34,683 bases of DNA from Haliea sp. Its GTDB lineage: Bacteria > Pseudomonadota > Gammaproteobacteria > Pseudomonadales > Halieaceae. Shown piece by piece: positions 1 through 6,639 of the stretch. How positions within the stretch are numbered: the stretch's first letter is position 1; the number at the start of each line of letters is the position of its first letter. Below the pieces are notes generated by a model. It did not search any database. It had not been told where the DNA came from and saw nothing but the letters and a program-made list of their open reading frames with translations. Location: assembly GCA_002862465.1 (NCBI GenBank), contig PKDD01000110.1, forward strand, positions 1-34,683, given 5' to 3'. A program made the translations under genes and the position numbers.

Positions 1-278
1 TCCAACAGACCGTCCAAACTGATCAGCGGATATGTATCTATAGCATCCGCAATACCGTCATTATCATCGTCTAAATCAGCGACTAAGCCTGCATTGATGC
101 ACGATAGATCACAATTATCCGGAGCCCCGTCACCATCTGTATCGAGGCGACCGTCTAAAACAACTGGGAAAACGTTATCTGTGTCGGAATCGCTTGATGA
201 GCCACAGGCCGCAAGGCCAATAAGCATGGGGGCAACCAGCAGAGCGGTAAGCCCTCGCTTCAAATTACGCTGCATCAT
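1..278 (-). CDS. Lipoprotein with thrombospondin type 3-like repeats (N-terminal part, cut by window edge)
   Basis: The first 92 residues are visible; the rest lies before base 1. The N-terminus has basic residues (RNLKR), a hydrophobic stretch and a lipobox ending LAAC with Cys25, which is a classic lipoprotein signal. A Ser/Asp-rich linker follows, then Asp-rich motifs DTDGDGAPDNCD and DLDDDNDGIADAID, which fit the calcium-binding thrombospondin type 3 repeat pattern. Two adjacent in-frame ATG codons (first bases 278 and 275) are possible starts and neither has a strong Shine-Dalgarno. The likely product is an outer-membrane or surface lipoprotein, perhaps a large one. Its function cannot be told from this fragment. 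Confidence 0.8.
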   Translation of the reverse strand, partial: MMQRNLKRGLTALLVAPMLIGLAACGSSSDSDTDNVFPVVLDGRLDTDGDGAPDNCDLSCINAGLVADLDDDNDGIADAIDTYPLISLDGLL

Positions 279-601
279 ATGGACATCGCAACAGCGCAGC
301 AATCGACGCTGACACTGATTAGTCCAGCTTGGATTCTCAGGATATTGCACTAATGCGTAACCTCGTGATTTGTTGGGTAGACGTGACGCGGCGAAAACCG
401 CATTAGATATCAAGTCCGGCGACTTATTACAGGCCGCCACGTTGCTCTGAATGATAGCAAGGTCGACGGATAAATTTAAGCGAAAAAGTATTAACAGCGT
501 TTAATTCATTGGCGTTAATGGAGGCTCAGGTAAAAAGGCTTAGGCGGGCATCAAGTAGCATCATGCGTGGTAATATAAGTAAAGCCGGGGCGCAGGGGTA
601 T
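279..601. other. Intergenic region without a recognisable gene
   Basis: These 323 bases separate the lipoprotein start from tRNA-Cys. I see no convincing ORF with a ribosome site, no clear promoter and no terminator. A third tRNA, which follows tRNA-Cys in E. coli (leuZ), is not present. Bases 519-530 (TGGAGGCTCAGG) resemble the 3' end of the tRNA-Cys gene (TGGAGGCTCGGG at 602-613) with one mismatch, but the similarity stops there. Confidence 0.6.
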
Positions 602-675
602 TGGAGGCTCGGGCCGGAATCGAACCGGCGTACGCGGAGTTGCAGTCCACTACATGACCACTCTGCCACCGAGCC
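602..675 (-). tRNA. cysT: tRNA-Cys (anticodon GCA)
   Basis: Read on the minus strand, the 74 bases fold as a cloverleaf. The acceptor arm pairs GGCTCGG with CCGAGCC, followed by discriminator T and an encoded CCA. The anticodon loop contains CTGCAAC with anticodon GCA, and the T-arm carries GGTTCGATTCC. It lies 11 bases downstream of tRNA-Gly in the same direction, the glyW-cysT order also found behind pgsA in E. coli. The two are probably processed from one transcript. Confidence 0.97.
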
Positions 676-686
676 TAATTGGGAAG

Positions 687-762
687 TGGAGCGGGAAACC
701 GGGTTCGAACCGGCGACCTCAACCTTGGCAAGGTTGCGCTCTACCAACTGAGCTATTCCCGC
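687..762 (-). tRNA. glyW: tRNA-Gly (anticodon GCC)
   Basis: The 76-base minus-strand sequence has acceptor arm GCGGGAA pairing with TTCCCGC, D-arm AGCTCAGTTGGTAGAGC, anticodon loop CTTGCCAAG with anticodon GCC, T-arm GGTTCGAACC, and an encoded CCA. It matches the general pattern of gammaproteobacterial glyW. It follows pgsA and precedes tRNA-Cys, with its own promoter just upstream. Confidence 0.97.
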
Positions 763-784
763 ACACAGCGGCGTCAACGGTATC

Positions 785-804
785 AGCCTCTGCGAGTGGA
801 GGCT
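785..804 (-). repeat. Short hairpin in the leader of the tRNA transcript
   Basis: AGCCTC (785-790) and GAGGCT (799-804) form a perfect 6-bp inverted repeat with an 8-base loop. It sits directly downstream of the tRNA promoter -10 box, so it would form at the very 5' end of the primary transcript. It has no U-run and is not a terminator. A role in leader stability or processing is conceivable but unproven. Confidence 0.4.
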
Positions 805-832
805 ATTGTATGCACGGCGCCCATATAGTCAA
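805..832 (-). promoter_or_regulatory. Sigma-70 promoter for tRNA-Gly/tRNA-Cys
   Basis: On the minus strand TTGACT (832-827) and TACAAT (810-805) are separated by 16 bases. Each differs from the -35/-10 consensus at one position. The tRNA-Gly gene starts about 43 bases further on. The promoter lies in the gap after pgsA, so the tRNAs need not depend on read-through from pgsA. Confidence 0.65.
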
Positions 833-866
833 GCAAATTCCAACAAAAATCTCGCAAGCAATTGAA

Positions 867-1448
867 TTAAATAGATTTATCCTGCTCTTTAATGACAACC
901 CAGGCGGCTCTAAGGTAAACCACCATAGACCATAGAGTCAGTACCGCAGCAGCGTATAGCACGACATAACACAGCACCAGTTGCCAGTCTTCCTCCGACC
1001 CCGGTCCTGTGGCCAACAACCCAGTTATTGCAATCATTTGAAATGTTGTCTTGACCTTGCCAACGTAAGACACTGCAACAGACGTGCGCTCTCCAAGTTC
1101 CGCCATCCACTCTCGCAACGCAGAAACTACAATCTCGCGACCGATAATCACACATGCAGCGAGCGTAAATAGCAACGTATCATGCTGCTCAACGAGCAAA
1201 ACCAAGGCAATCGATACCATCAGTTTATCAGCAACTGGATCGAGAAAAGCACCAAATGCTGTCATCTGGCCAAGCCGTCGAGCAAGATAGCCGTCAACCC
1301 AATCGGTTATGGCTGCAAAAGCAAAAATCCCAGCGGCAACCAGTAGATGATTGTTGAACGGGATATAGAACACCACGACCAAAACAGGAATTAATAAAAT
1401 CCTAAACAGTGTCAGCGCATTGGGGATGGTGATGGGCAAGTAACTCAA
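867..1448 (-). CDS. pgsA: CDP-diacylglycerol--glycerol-3-phosphate 3-phosphatidyltransferase
   Basis: This inner-membrane enzyme makes phosphatidylglycerol phosphate from CDP-diacylglycerol and glycerol-3-phosphate, the committed step to phosphatidylglycerol and cardiolipin. The CDP-alcohol phosphotransferase signature D-x2-DG-x2-AR-x8-G-x3-D-x3-D is intact at residues 49-74 (DWVDGYLARR, then GAFLDPVAD). Several hydrophobic helices surround it, and the 193-residue length is normal. The start is not ATG: TTG at 1448 lies 2 bases after AAGGA. A second TTG at 1439 aligns better with E. coli PgsA. The 267 bases back to uvrC carry no gene. The order uvrC-pgsA-tRNA-Gly-tRNA-Cys is conserved in gammaproteobacteria. 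Confidence 0.95.
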   Translation of the reverse strand: MSYLPITIPNALTLFRILLIPVLVVVFYIPFNNHLLVAAGIFAFAAITDWVDGYLARRLGQMTAFGAFLDPVADKLMVSIALVLLVEQHDTLLFTLAACVIIGREIVVSALREWMAELGERTSVAVSYVGKVKTTFQMIAITGLLATGPGSEEDWQLVLCYVVLYAAAVLTLWSMVVYLRAAWVVIKEQDKSI

Positions 1449-1715
1449 TATCCTTATAAAACATAATCATTACAAATATTAAACAGACATAACGGCGAGC
1501 GTCCCCATACTAACCCATGGGCGCACTCTGGTTCAAACGCTGCACCGAGCCTACCTCTCGACCAGAGGCGCGAACAGGCGCTCACAAGGCTCGTAAGATG
1601 TCACTAATAGTACAGTCGCACACTGGAGACTGGCTTTGGACGCAGCTAACGATGCGTATGCCGCTCGAACACGCAATGGAACCAGATCATCCTTAGAGCC
1701 GCATCTAAAAACTTG

Positions 1716-3536
1716 TTACGAGTTGTGTAAGTGATCATATATCTGTTGCGCGGTTGCCGCGCTAATACCGGAGATCTTTTTCAATTCGTCAATGTTTGCG
1801 TTCTGCACGCCTTGTGCGCTCCCAAAGTGCCGCAGCAGTTCGCGGCGGCGCTTAGCGCCAACACCTGGAATATCCTGCAACGCTGATCGCTGACGTGCTT
1901 TATCGCGCCGGCCGCGGTGACCGGTGATCGCGAACCGATGCGCTTCATCACGTATATGTTGTATCAAGTGCAGGGCTGGATGGTCTGGCGACACATGAAT
2001 CTGCTCCCCTGTTTCACCATTAATCAACGTTTCAAGCCCCGCTTTGCGAGTGACGCCTTTTGCGACGCCTATGACTTCAACGCCAGAAACCTGAAGCTCA
2101 TTAAGGACCGACATAGCCTGAGCAACCTGGCCCTTACCCCCGTCTATCAGCAGGACATCGGGCATTTTAGCCTCTGTAGTTTTAAGCCTTTTATAACGCC
2201 GCTCGAGAGCCTGATGCATCGCGCCATAATCATCACCGGGAGTAACACCCTCAATATTAAATGTACGGTAGTCGACCTTACATGGACCATGTTGATCAAA
2301 CACAACACACGACGCGACGGTCGCCTCACCAGAACTATGACTGATATCAAAACACTCCATACGCTCAGGCAACTGCGCCAAGCCCAACAGATCTTGCAAG
2401 CCCTGTAGGCGGCCCAGCATAGTCTGGCGCCCAGCCAAATGCGCGGTGAGATTGGTTTCTGCTGTCTGCTGCGCCAGCATTAACCACTGCGCACGCGACT
2501 CACGCACCCGACTGCGCAGTTTAACCCTCCTTTGGGCCTGCACCGAAAGTGCCTCAGCGATTATGGTGGCGTTTTCTGGCTGCGTATTGACAATAATCTC
2601 CGCAGGAATGGCTCTGCCCAAGCCGAGGTAGAATTGCGGAATAAATGCCGCCAAAAGCTGTTCAACACCCTCCTCTAGTTTCAGCGGAGGGTAATACGTT
2701 TTACTGCCTAAAACTCTGGCTTCCCTCACAAATAACACCTGCACACATGCTCGCCCGTGTGAAGCAGCAGCTGCGATGATATCGAGATCTCCGCTCACAC
2801 CTTCGATACCCTGACTCGCTTGCACGTGCTGCAAATGACTAATCTGGTCGCGGTAAATTGCGGCCTTCTCGTACGACAGCTGCGCTGAGGCTTGCTCCAT
2901 ATCGTCTGCTAACCGAACCATTAGTTCTTGAGATTTTCCACTCAAAAACAAGCTAGTACTCTCGACCTGTTGAGCATATTCCTCCTTACTCACAATATCC
3001 ACGCAAGGACCGCTGCAGCGCTCTATCTGATACTGCAGGCAGGGGCGTGATCGATTCTTGAAATAACTATCTTCGCACTGCCGCACTTTGAATACTTTTT
3101 GCAAGAAATGCATAGATTCGCGCACTGCACCAGAGCTGGGATAGGGCCCGAAATACTGACCTTTGCGTCTCTTGGCACCACGGTGCATCGCAATTCTCGG
3201 AAAGTCATCGTCACTCGAAAGGAAAATATAAGGGTACGATTTATCGTCACGGAGTAAAACATTATAAGGCGGTTGATGCGTCTTGATTAGGTTATGTTCC
3301 AGTAACAGCGCATCGACTTCAGTCGTTGTCACAGTCACTTGTATGTCGTGGATTTTGGCCACCAGAGCCATCGTCTTGTCCGTAAGCCCGCTAGCCCGAA
3401 AATAACTCCCAACACGATTTTTTAGATTTTTAGCCTTGCCGACGTACAAGAGTCCACCGACACCATCATACATTTGATATACACCCGGCCGTGTTGTCAG
3501 CGTCTTTACGAATGCTTTATGATCAAAGTCAGTCAC
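1716..3536 (-). CDS. uvrC: Excinuclease ABC subunit C
   Basis: UvrC makes the 3' and 5' incisions around DNA lesions after UvrAB loading, in the cytoplasm. The domains are a GIY-YIG nuclease at about residues 15-95 (GVYQMYD, LLYVGKAKNLKNR), a Cys cluster near 154-178, a UVR motif near 204-235, an RNase H-like nuclease with FDISH (396-400), LIDGGKGQ (463-470) and DEAHRFAITGH (530-540), and C-terminal helix-hairpin-helix motifs (DIPGVGAKRR, KISGISAATA). Length 606 is typical. The start is GTG, supported by alignment of MTDFDHKAFVKTL with E. coli UvrC. It overlaps the murB stop by 4 bases (GTGA), suggesting translational coupling. No SOS box is visible nearby. Confidence 0.97.
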   Translation of the reverse strand: MTDFDHKAFVKTLTTRPGVYQMYDGVGGLLYVGKAKNLKNRVGSYFRASGLTDKTMALVAKIHDIQVTVTTTEVDALLLEHNLIKTHQPPYNVLLRDDKSYPYIFLSSDDDFPRIAMHRGAKRRKGQYFGPYPSSGAVRESMHFLQKVFKVRQCEDSYFKNRSRPCLQYQIERCSGPCVDIVSKEEYAQQVESTSLFLSGKSQELMVRLADDMEQASAQLSYEKAAIYRDQISHLQHVQASQGIEGVSGDLDIIAAAASHGRACVQVLFVREARVLGSKTYYPPLKLEEGVEQLLAAFIPQFYLGLGRAIPAEIIVNTQPENATIIAEALSVQAQRRVKLRSRVRESRAQWLMLAQQTAETNLTAHLAGRQTMLGRLQGLQDLLGLAQLPERMECFDISHSSGEATVASCVVFDQHGPCKVDYRTFNIEGVTPGDDYGAMHQALERRYKRLKTTEAKMPDVLLIDGGKGQVAQAMSVLNELQVSGVEVIGVAKGVTRKAGLETLINGETGEQIHVSPDHPALHLIQHIRDEAHRFAITGHRGRRDKARQRSALQDIPGVGAKRRRELLRHFGSAQGVQNANIDELKKISGISAATAQQIYDHLHNS

Positions 3537-4627
3537 GACCTAAGACCATATATCCGCGGCTCAACTTCCAGGCTCACACCAAATTCGTCATACACTGAGC
3601 CAACGATTTTATTGGACAGCGTCAGTAGCTGTGAACCGCTTGCACTACCATAGTTGACCAGCACAAGCGCGTGCTGCGGATGGACGCCTAAGTCATCTAC
3701 TCGATGACCCTTCCAACCACACTGCTCGATCATCCACGCAGCAGAAACTTTAACGGCACCATTGGCTTGAGAGAAACAGGGCAAACTTGGGTGTTTGGCG
3801 AGCAAACGCGCCGCGACTGCTGAACCCAGTAGCGGATTCTTAAAAAAACTGCCTGCATTAGGTTCAACCGAAGGATCTGGCAGTTTACTGCGACGAATGC
3901 TTACAACCGCATTAAATACCGCCTCAGGAGTCGGCTCAATATGCACATTTTCAGCAAAAAAATTCGCCAGAGCAGGATAGCTAATATTGATATGGGCAAG
4001 TCGTGACAACTTAATATCTATCGCGGTAATGATCAGTTGATCTTTGCGCTCGTGCTTAAAAATACTGTCTCGGTAGCTAAACTGGCACGCAGCATTGTCT
4101 AGCGTAACCGGTTTGTCGTCCACGATCTGTCTAGCGTGTACCTGTAATAAGCGCGACTGTAATTCAACACCGTAAGCACCTATATTTTGTATCGGAGATG
4201 CACCGACCGTACCAGGAATCAGCGCAAGATTCTCTAATCCGTAATAGCCTTTCTGCAACGTCCACTGCACCAACTCGTGCCAGTTTTCTCCGGCGGCCAC
4301 GCGCAGAATGACATCACTGTCAGTAGCGTCTAATACCTCAATACCTTGCACTGCCTGATGCACCACCAGTGCCTCCATATTGCCAACTAAGGCAATATTA
4401 CTGCCTTGTCCAAGCACAACGACACCAACGCCTTCAATTCTTGCCCATGCAAGAGCCTTAAGCAGTTCATCGTCATTGGTGACACAGACAAAGGCGTACG
4501 CTGGCGCCTGCAAAGCCAGGGTATTATGTTCGCGCATGAGCTTATTACGGTAGAATTTCATTGTTTCGTCTATGCTGGTAACCTCGCGCATGCACCAGCG
4601 ATTCGCGGCCAGCATAATACGCGACAT
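3533..4627 (-). CDS. murB: UDP-N-acetylenolpyruvoylglucosamine reductase
   Basis: MurB is the FAD- and NADPH-dependent cytoplasmic enzyme that forms UDP-N-acetylmuramic acid for peptidoglycan. Seen here are the FAD-binding LGQGSN, the block ENLALIPGTVGASPIQNIGA, YRDSIFK and NAGSFFKNP with the catalytic serine region, and a C-terminal EPRIYG. It is the type I form, as in E. coli. The start is uncertain. The ATG at 4627 has the best ribosome site (AGGGAG, 5 bases upstream) and gives 364 residues. Alignment with E. coli MurB instead begins near the ATGs at 4561 or 4537, so about 22-30 N-terminal residues may be extra or untranslated. An upstream TTG at 4690 is also open. Its stop overlaps the uvrC GTG. 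Confidence 0.94.
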   Translation of the reverse strand: MSRIMLAANRWCMREVTSIDETMKFYRNKLMREHNTLALQAPAYAFVCVTNDDELLKALAWARIEGVGVVVLGQGSNIALVGNMEALVVHQAVQGIEVLDATDSDVILRVAAGENWHELVQWTLQKGYYGLENLALIPGTVGASPIQNIGAYGVELQSRLLQVHARQIVDDKPVTLDNAACQFSYRDSIFKHERKDQLIITAIDIKLSRLAHINISYPALANFFAENVHIEPTPEAVFNAVVSIRRSKLPDPSVEPNAGSFFKNPLLGSAVAARLLAKHPSLPCFSQANGAVKVSAAWMIEQCGWKGHRVDDLGVHPQHALVLVNYGSASGSQLLTLSNKIVGSVYDEFGVSLEVEPRIYGLRS

Positions 4628-4699
4628 GCGCACTCCCTGAGCCGCACCTATTGCCCGAACAAACAAAAAGGACGGCAATAACGTGCCCAACGAGGAACT

Positions 4700-5464
4700 T
4701 CAACGTTGACTCTTCAATATATCACGTACCAGCAATAAATCCTCATGTGTATCGACGCCAGCAGGGACAGGACAAGCTGCACTATCGACATGAATATCGG
4801 CACCATAGTGCAATAAACGCAACTGCTCTAGACTTTCTAGCTGCTCCTCCGGTGCAGGAGGCCACTTAACAAACTGGTGTAAAACCGTCACACGATAAGC
4901 ATACAGACCGATATGGCGATACCAGTTCCCAGCACTGGGCAACACATTATGCGCATGCATAAACGCATCCCTTGGCCATGGAATAGGTGCTCGACTAAAG
5001 TACAAAGCCATCCCCCGTGCGTCCCTAACGACTTTAACTACGTTGGGATTGACCAGTTCATCCGCATCGTTAATATCCTCGCATAGCGTAGCAATACTAG
5101 CATCCGGATGCTCATTCAAATTCTCGGCGACCTGATCAATAACCTGAGGCGGAATAAGCGGTTCATCGCCCTGCACATTGACAACAATATGATCATCAGC
5201 CAAATCGAGTTCTGCGATAACCTCTTGCAAACGATCCGTGCCAGATGAGTGCTCTATAGATGTCATGGCCACCTGAGCACCAAAGGTCTGAGCGACTTCA
5301 TAGATGCGCCTATCATCGGTCGCAATAACGACTCTCTCAGCCCTACTAAGACACGCCTGTTCCCACACTCTTTGCACCATTGTCTTGCCCTGTATCTCGA
5401 GCAGAGGCTTGCCTGGCAATCGCGAGGACCCGTAGCGCGCGGGTATAACTACTGTGTATGCCAT
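4700..5464 (-). CDS. kdsB: 3-deoxy-manno-octulosonate cytidylyltransferase (CMP-KDO synthetase)
   Basis: KdsB activates KDO with CTP to CMP-KDO for the lipopolysaccharide inner core. The nucleotidyltransferase N-terminus [17 protein letters not shown] is present, with [36 protein letters not shown] and HIGLYAYR further on, all family hallmarks. The 254-residue length is normal. ATG at 5464 is chosen because GGAGG lies 5 bases upstream and the protein then starts [11 protein letters not shown]; the ATG at 5476 is the only nearby alternative. Only 32 bases separate it from exbD, where lpxK often sits in related genomes. Confidence 0.96.
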   Translation of the reverse strand: MAYTVVIPARYGSSRLPGKPLLEIQGKTMVQRVWEQACLSRAERVVIATDDRRIYEVAQTFGAQVAMTSIEHSSGTDRLQEVIAELDLADDHIVVNVQGDEPLIPPQVIDQVAENLNEHPDASIATLCEDINDADELVNPNVVKVVRDARGMALYFSRAPIPWPRDAFMHAHNVLPSAGNWYRHIGLYAYRVTVLHQFVKWPPAPEEQLESLEQLRLLHYGADIHVDSAACPVPAGVDTHEDLLLVRDILKSQR

Positions 5465-5496
5465 GCATACCTCCATCAAAATGCAGTAGAATTAGA

Positions 5497-5946
5497 TCAG
5501 GGAGCTTCACGACTGCCAGACAATGCTGGCGGAGCGACTGGCTGCCTAGTGGTGATATTCAAATGTGCATAGCCCATCTGGCCCGCAGCATCCATTGCCT
5601 TTACAACATCTTCATGCGCGGCCTGCGCGTCAGCCACAATGAACATTGGCAGAGTCATATCCCCCCCGGAGTACCTGCGAATTGCGGCCTGCAACGTGCG
5701 CATTTGGTTATCAGCTAAAGTCTGGCCATTCACGCGATAGATGCCAGACTCATCGATCAATATCTCAATAAGTTTTTCCGGAGGTTGTTTTGGCTGACCT
5801 TCGGCCTCAGGCAAATCAATGCTTAATTGTGTTTCCCGTGTAAACGTAGTCGAAACCATAAAAAAAATTAACAGTAAAAAAACAACATCGATCAAGGGCG
5901 TCAAATTAATCCCGACCTCTTCACGTGAGTGTCGTCTAAACTTCAA
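5497..5946 (-). CDS. exbD: ExbD/TolR-family biopolymer transport protein
   Basis: This is the small partner of the ExbB/TolQ proton channel, an inner-membrane protein with one transmembrane helix and a periplasmic domain. The N-terminus has the basic cytoplasmic tail, then NLTPLIDVVFLLLIFFMV with the conserved proton-path Asp20. Residues from about 40 on form the periplasmic domain with IYRVNGQTL and MTLPMFIVADAQA. The length of 149 is normal. The start codon is TTG, overlapping the exbB stop (TTGA), with AGGAAG 7 bases upstream. Whether it energises TonB transport or another process cannot be told, because no tonB, tolA or tolB gene is nearby. Confidence 0.92.
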   Translation of the reverse strand: MKFRRHSREEVGINLTPLIDVVFLLLIFFMVSTTFTRETQLSIDLPEAEGQPKQPPEKLIEILIDESGIYRVNGQTLADNQMRTLQAAIRRYSGGDMTLPMFIVADAQAAHEDVVKAMDAAGQMGYAHLNITTRQPVAPPALSGSREAP

Positions 5947-6578
5947 ATTTTTACTTCCTCATTGTCTTCACTGTGCAGCGCATCAACTAACTTGATTGTC
6001 TCTCGCTCTAGCTCGACTACGATCGCATCAATCTTACCGACAAAGTAACGGTGCATCACAATGGCTGGTATCGCTACCGCCAATCCTGCAGCCGTCGTAA
6101 TCAAAGCCTTTGAAATACCTCCCGCAAGCGCACTGGCATTCCCAGTGCCTTGAACCATTATTTCGGCAAACACGTCAATCATACCCACAACCGTTCCGAG
6201 TAACCCCAGTAGCGGTGACACTGCAGCGATGGTGCCGAGCGTGTTCAAATAGCGCTCCAAGTCGTGCACAACCTGCGCCGCTGCCTCCTGAATACTCTCC
6301 TTCATGACCTCTCGACCGTGATACGCGTTGGTTAATCCTGCCGCAAGAATACGGCCCAATGGAGAAGATTTCCGCAGAGCACGCAGCCTAGACCCGTCGA
6401 GTTCACCCTTTTTTAGTTGCTTCCACACTGTTGCTAGTAAATGCGGTGGTGCGATCTTCTTTGGATTCAGCATATAAAGACGATCAATACAGATTGCCAG
6501 CACTAAAATAGAGCAAAGCACTATTAGCACCATCAGCCAGCCGCCAGCCATTAACAGTTCAAGCACAATTTCGCCCAA
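5943..6578 (-). CDS. exbB: MotA/TolQ/ExbB proton-channel family protein
   Basis: ExbB/TolQ-type inner-membrane channel subunit that couples the proton motive force to a periplasmic partner together with the downstream ExbD. Three hydrophobic helices fit the family: residues about 13-33, 112-138 (including SPLLGLLGTVVGMIDVF) and 152-178 (GGISKALITTAAGLAVAIP), with a cytoplasmic stretch after the first. Length is 211. The start is not ATG. TTG at 6578 is open, but GTG at 6566 would begin directly before LELLMAGGW, which matches the usual family N-terminus. The gene lies 61 bases behind comEC with a promoter candidate in the gap. Confidence 0.92.
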   Translation of the reverse strand: MGEIVLELLMAGGWLMVLIVLCSILVLAICIDRLYMLNPKKIAPPHLLATVWKQLKKGELDGSRLRALRKSSPLGRILAAGLTNAYHGREVMKESIQEAAAQVVHDLERYLNTLGTIAAVSPLLGLLGTVVGMIDVFAEIMVQGTGNASALAGGISKALITTAAGLAVAIPAIVMHRYFVGKIDAIVVELERETIKLVDALHSEDNEEVKI

Positions 6579-6598
6579 TATAGTTTCAATGCTGATGC

Positions 6599-6627
6599 AG
6601 TATACGACACCACAGGTAGAGCGTGAA
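6599..6627 (-). promoter_or_regulatory. Candidate promoter of the exbB-exbD-kdsB-murB-uvrC run
   Basis: On the minus strand TTCACG (6627-6622) and TATACT (6604-6599) are 17 bases apart. The -10 matches consensus at 5 of 6 positions and the -35 at 4 of 6. It sits in the short gap between comEC and exbB, about 20-30 bases before the possible exbB starts. It is inferred from sequence only. Confidence 0.45.
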
Positions 6628-6639
6628 GCGAGACGAACA

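Noticed and set aside
519-530. Copy of the tRNA-Cys 3' end (TGGAGGCTCAGG) as a possible attachment site
   Set aside because: Only 12 bases with one mismatch, with no integrase or foreign-looking segment between the copies (602-613 is the original). Chance is the simpler explanation.
1449-1715. Possible small gene between pgsA and uvrC
   Set aside because: No open frame with a ribosome site or plausible composition was seen in these 267 bases.
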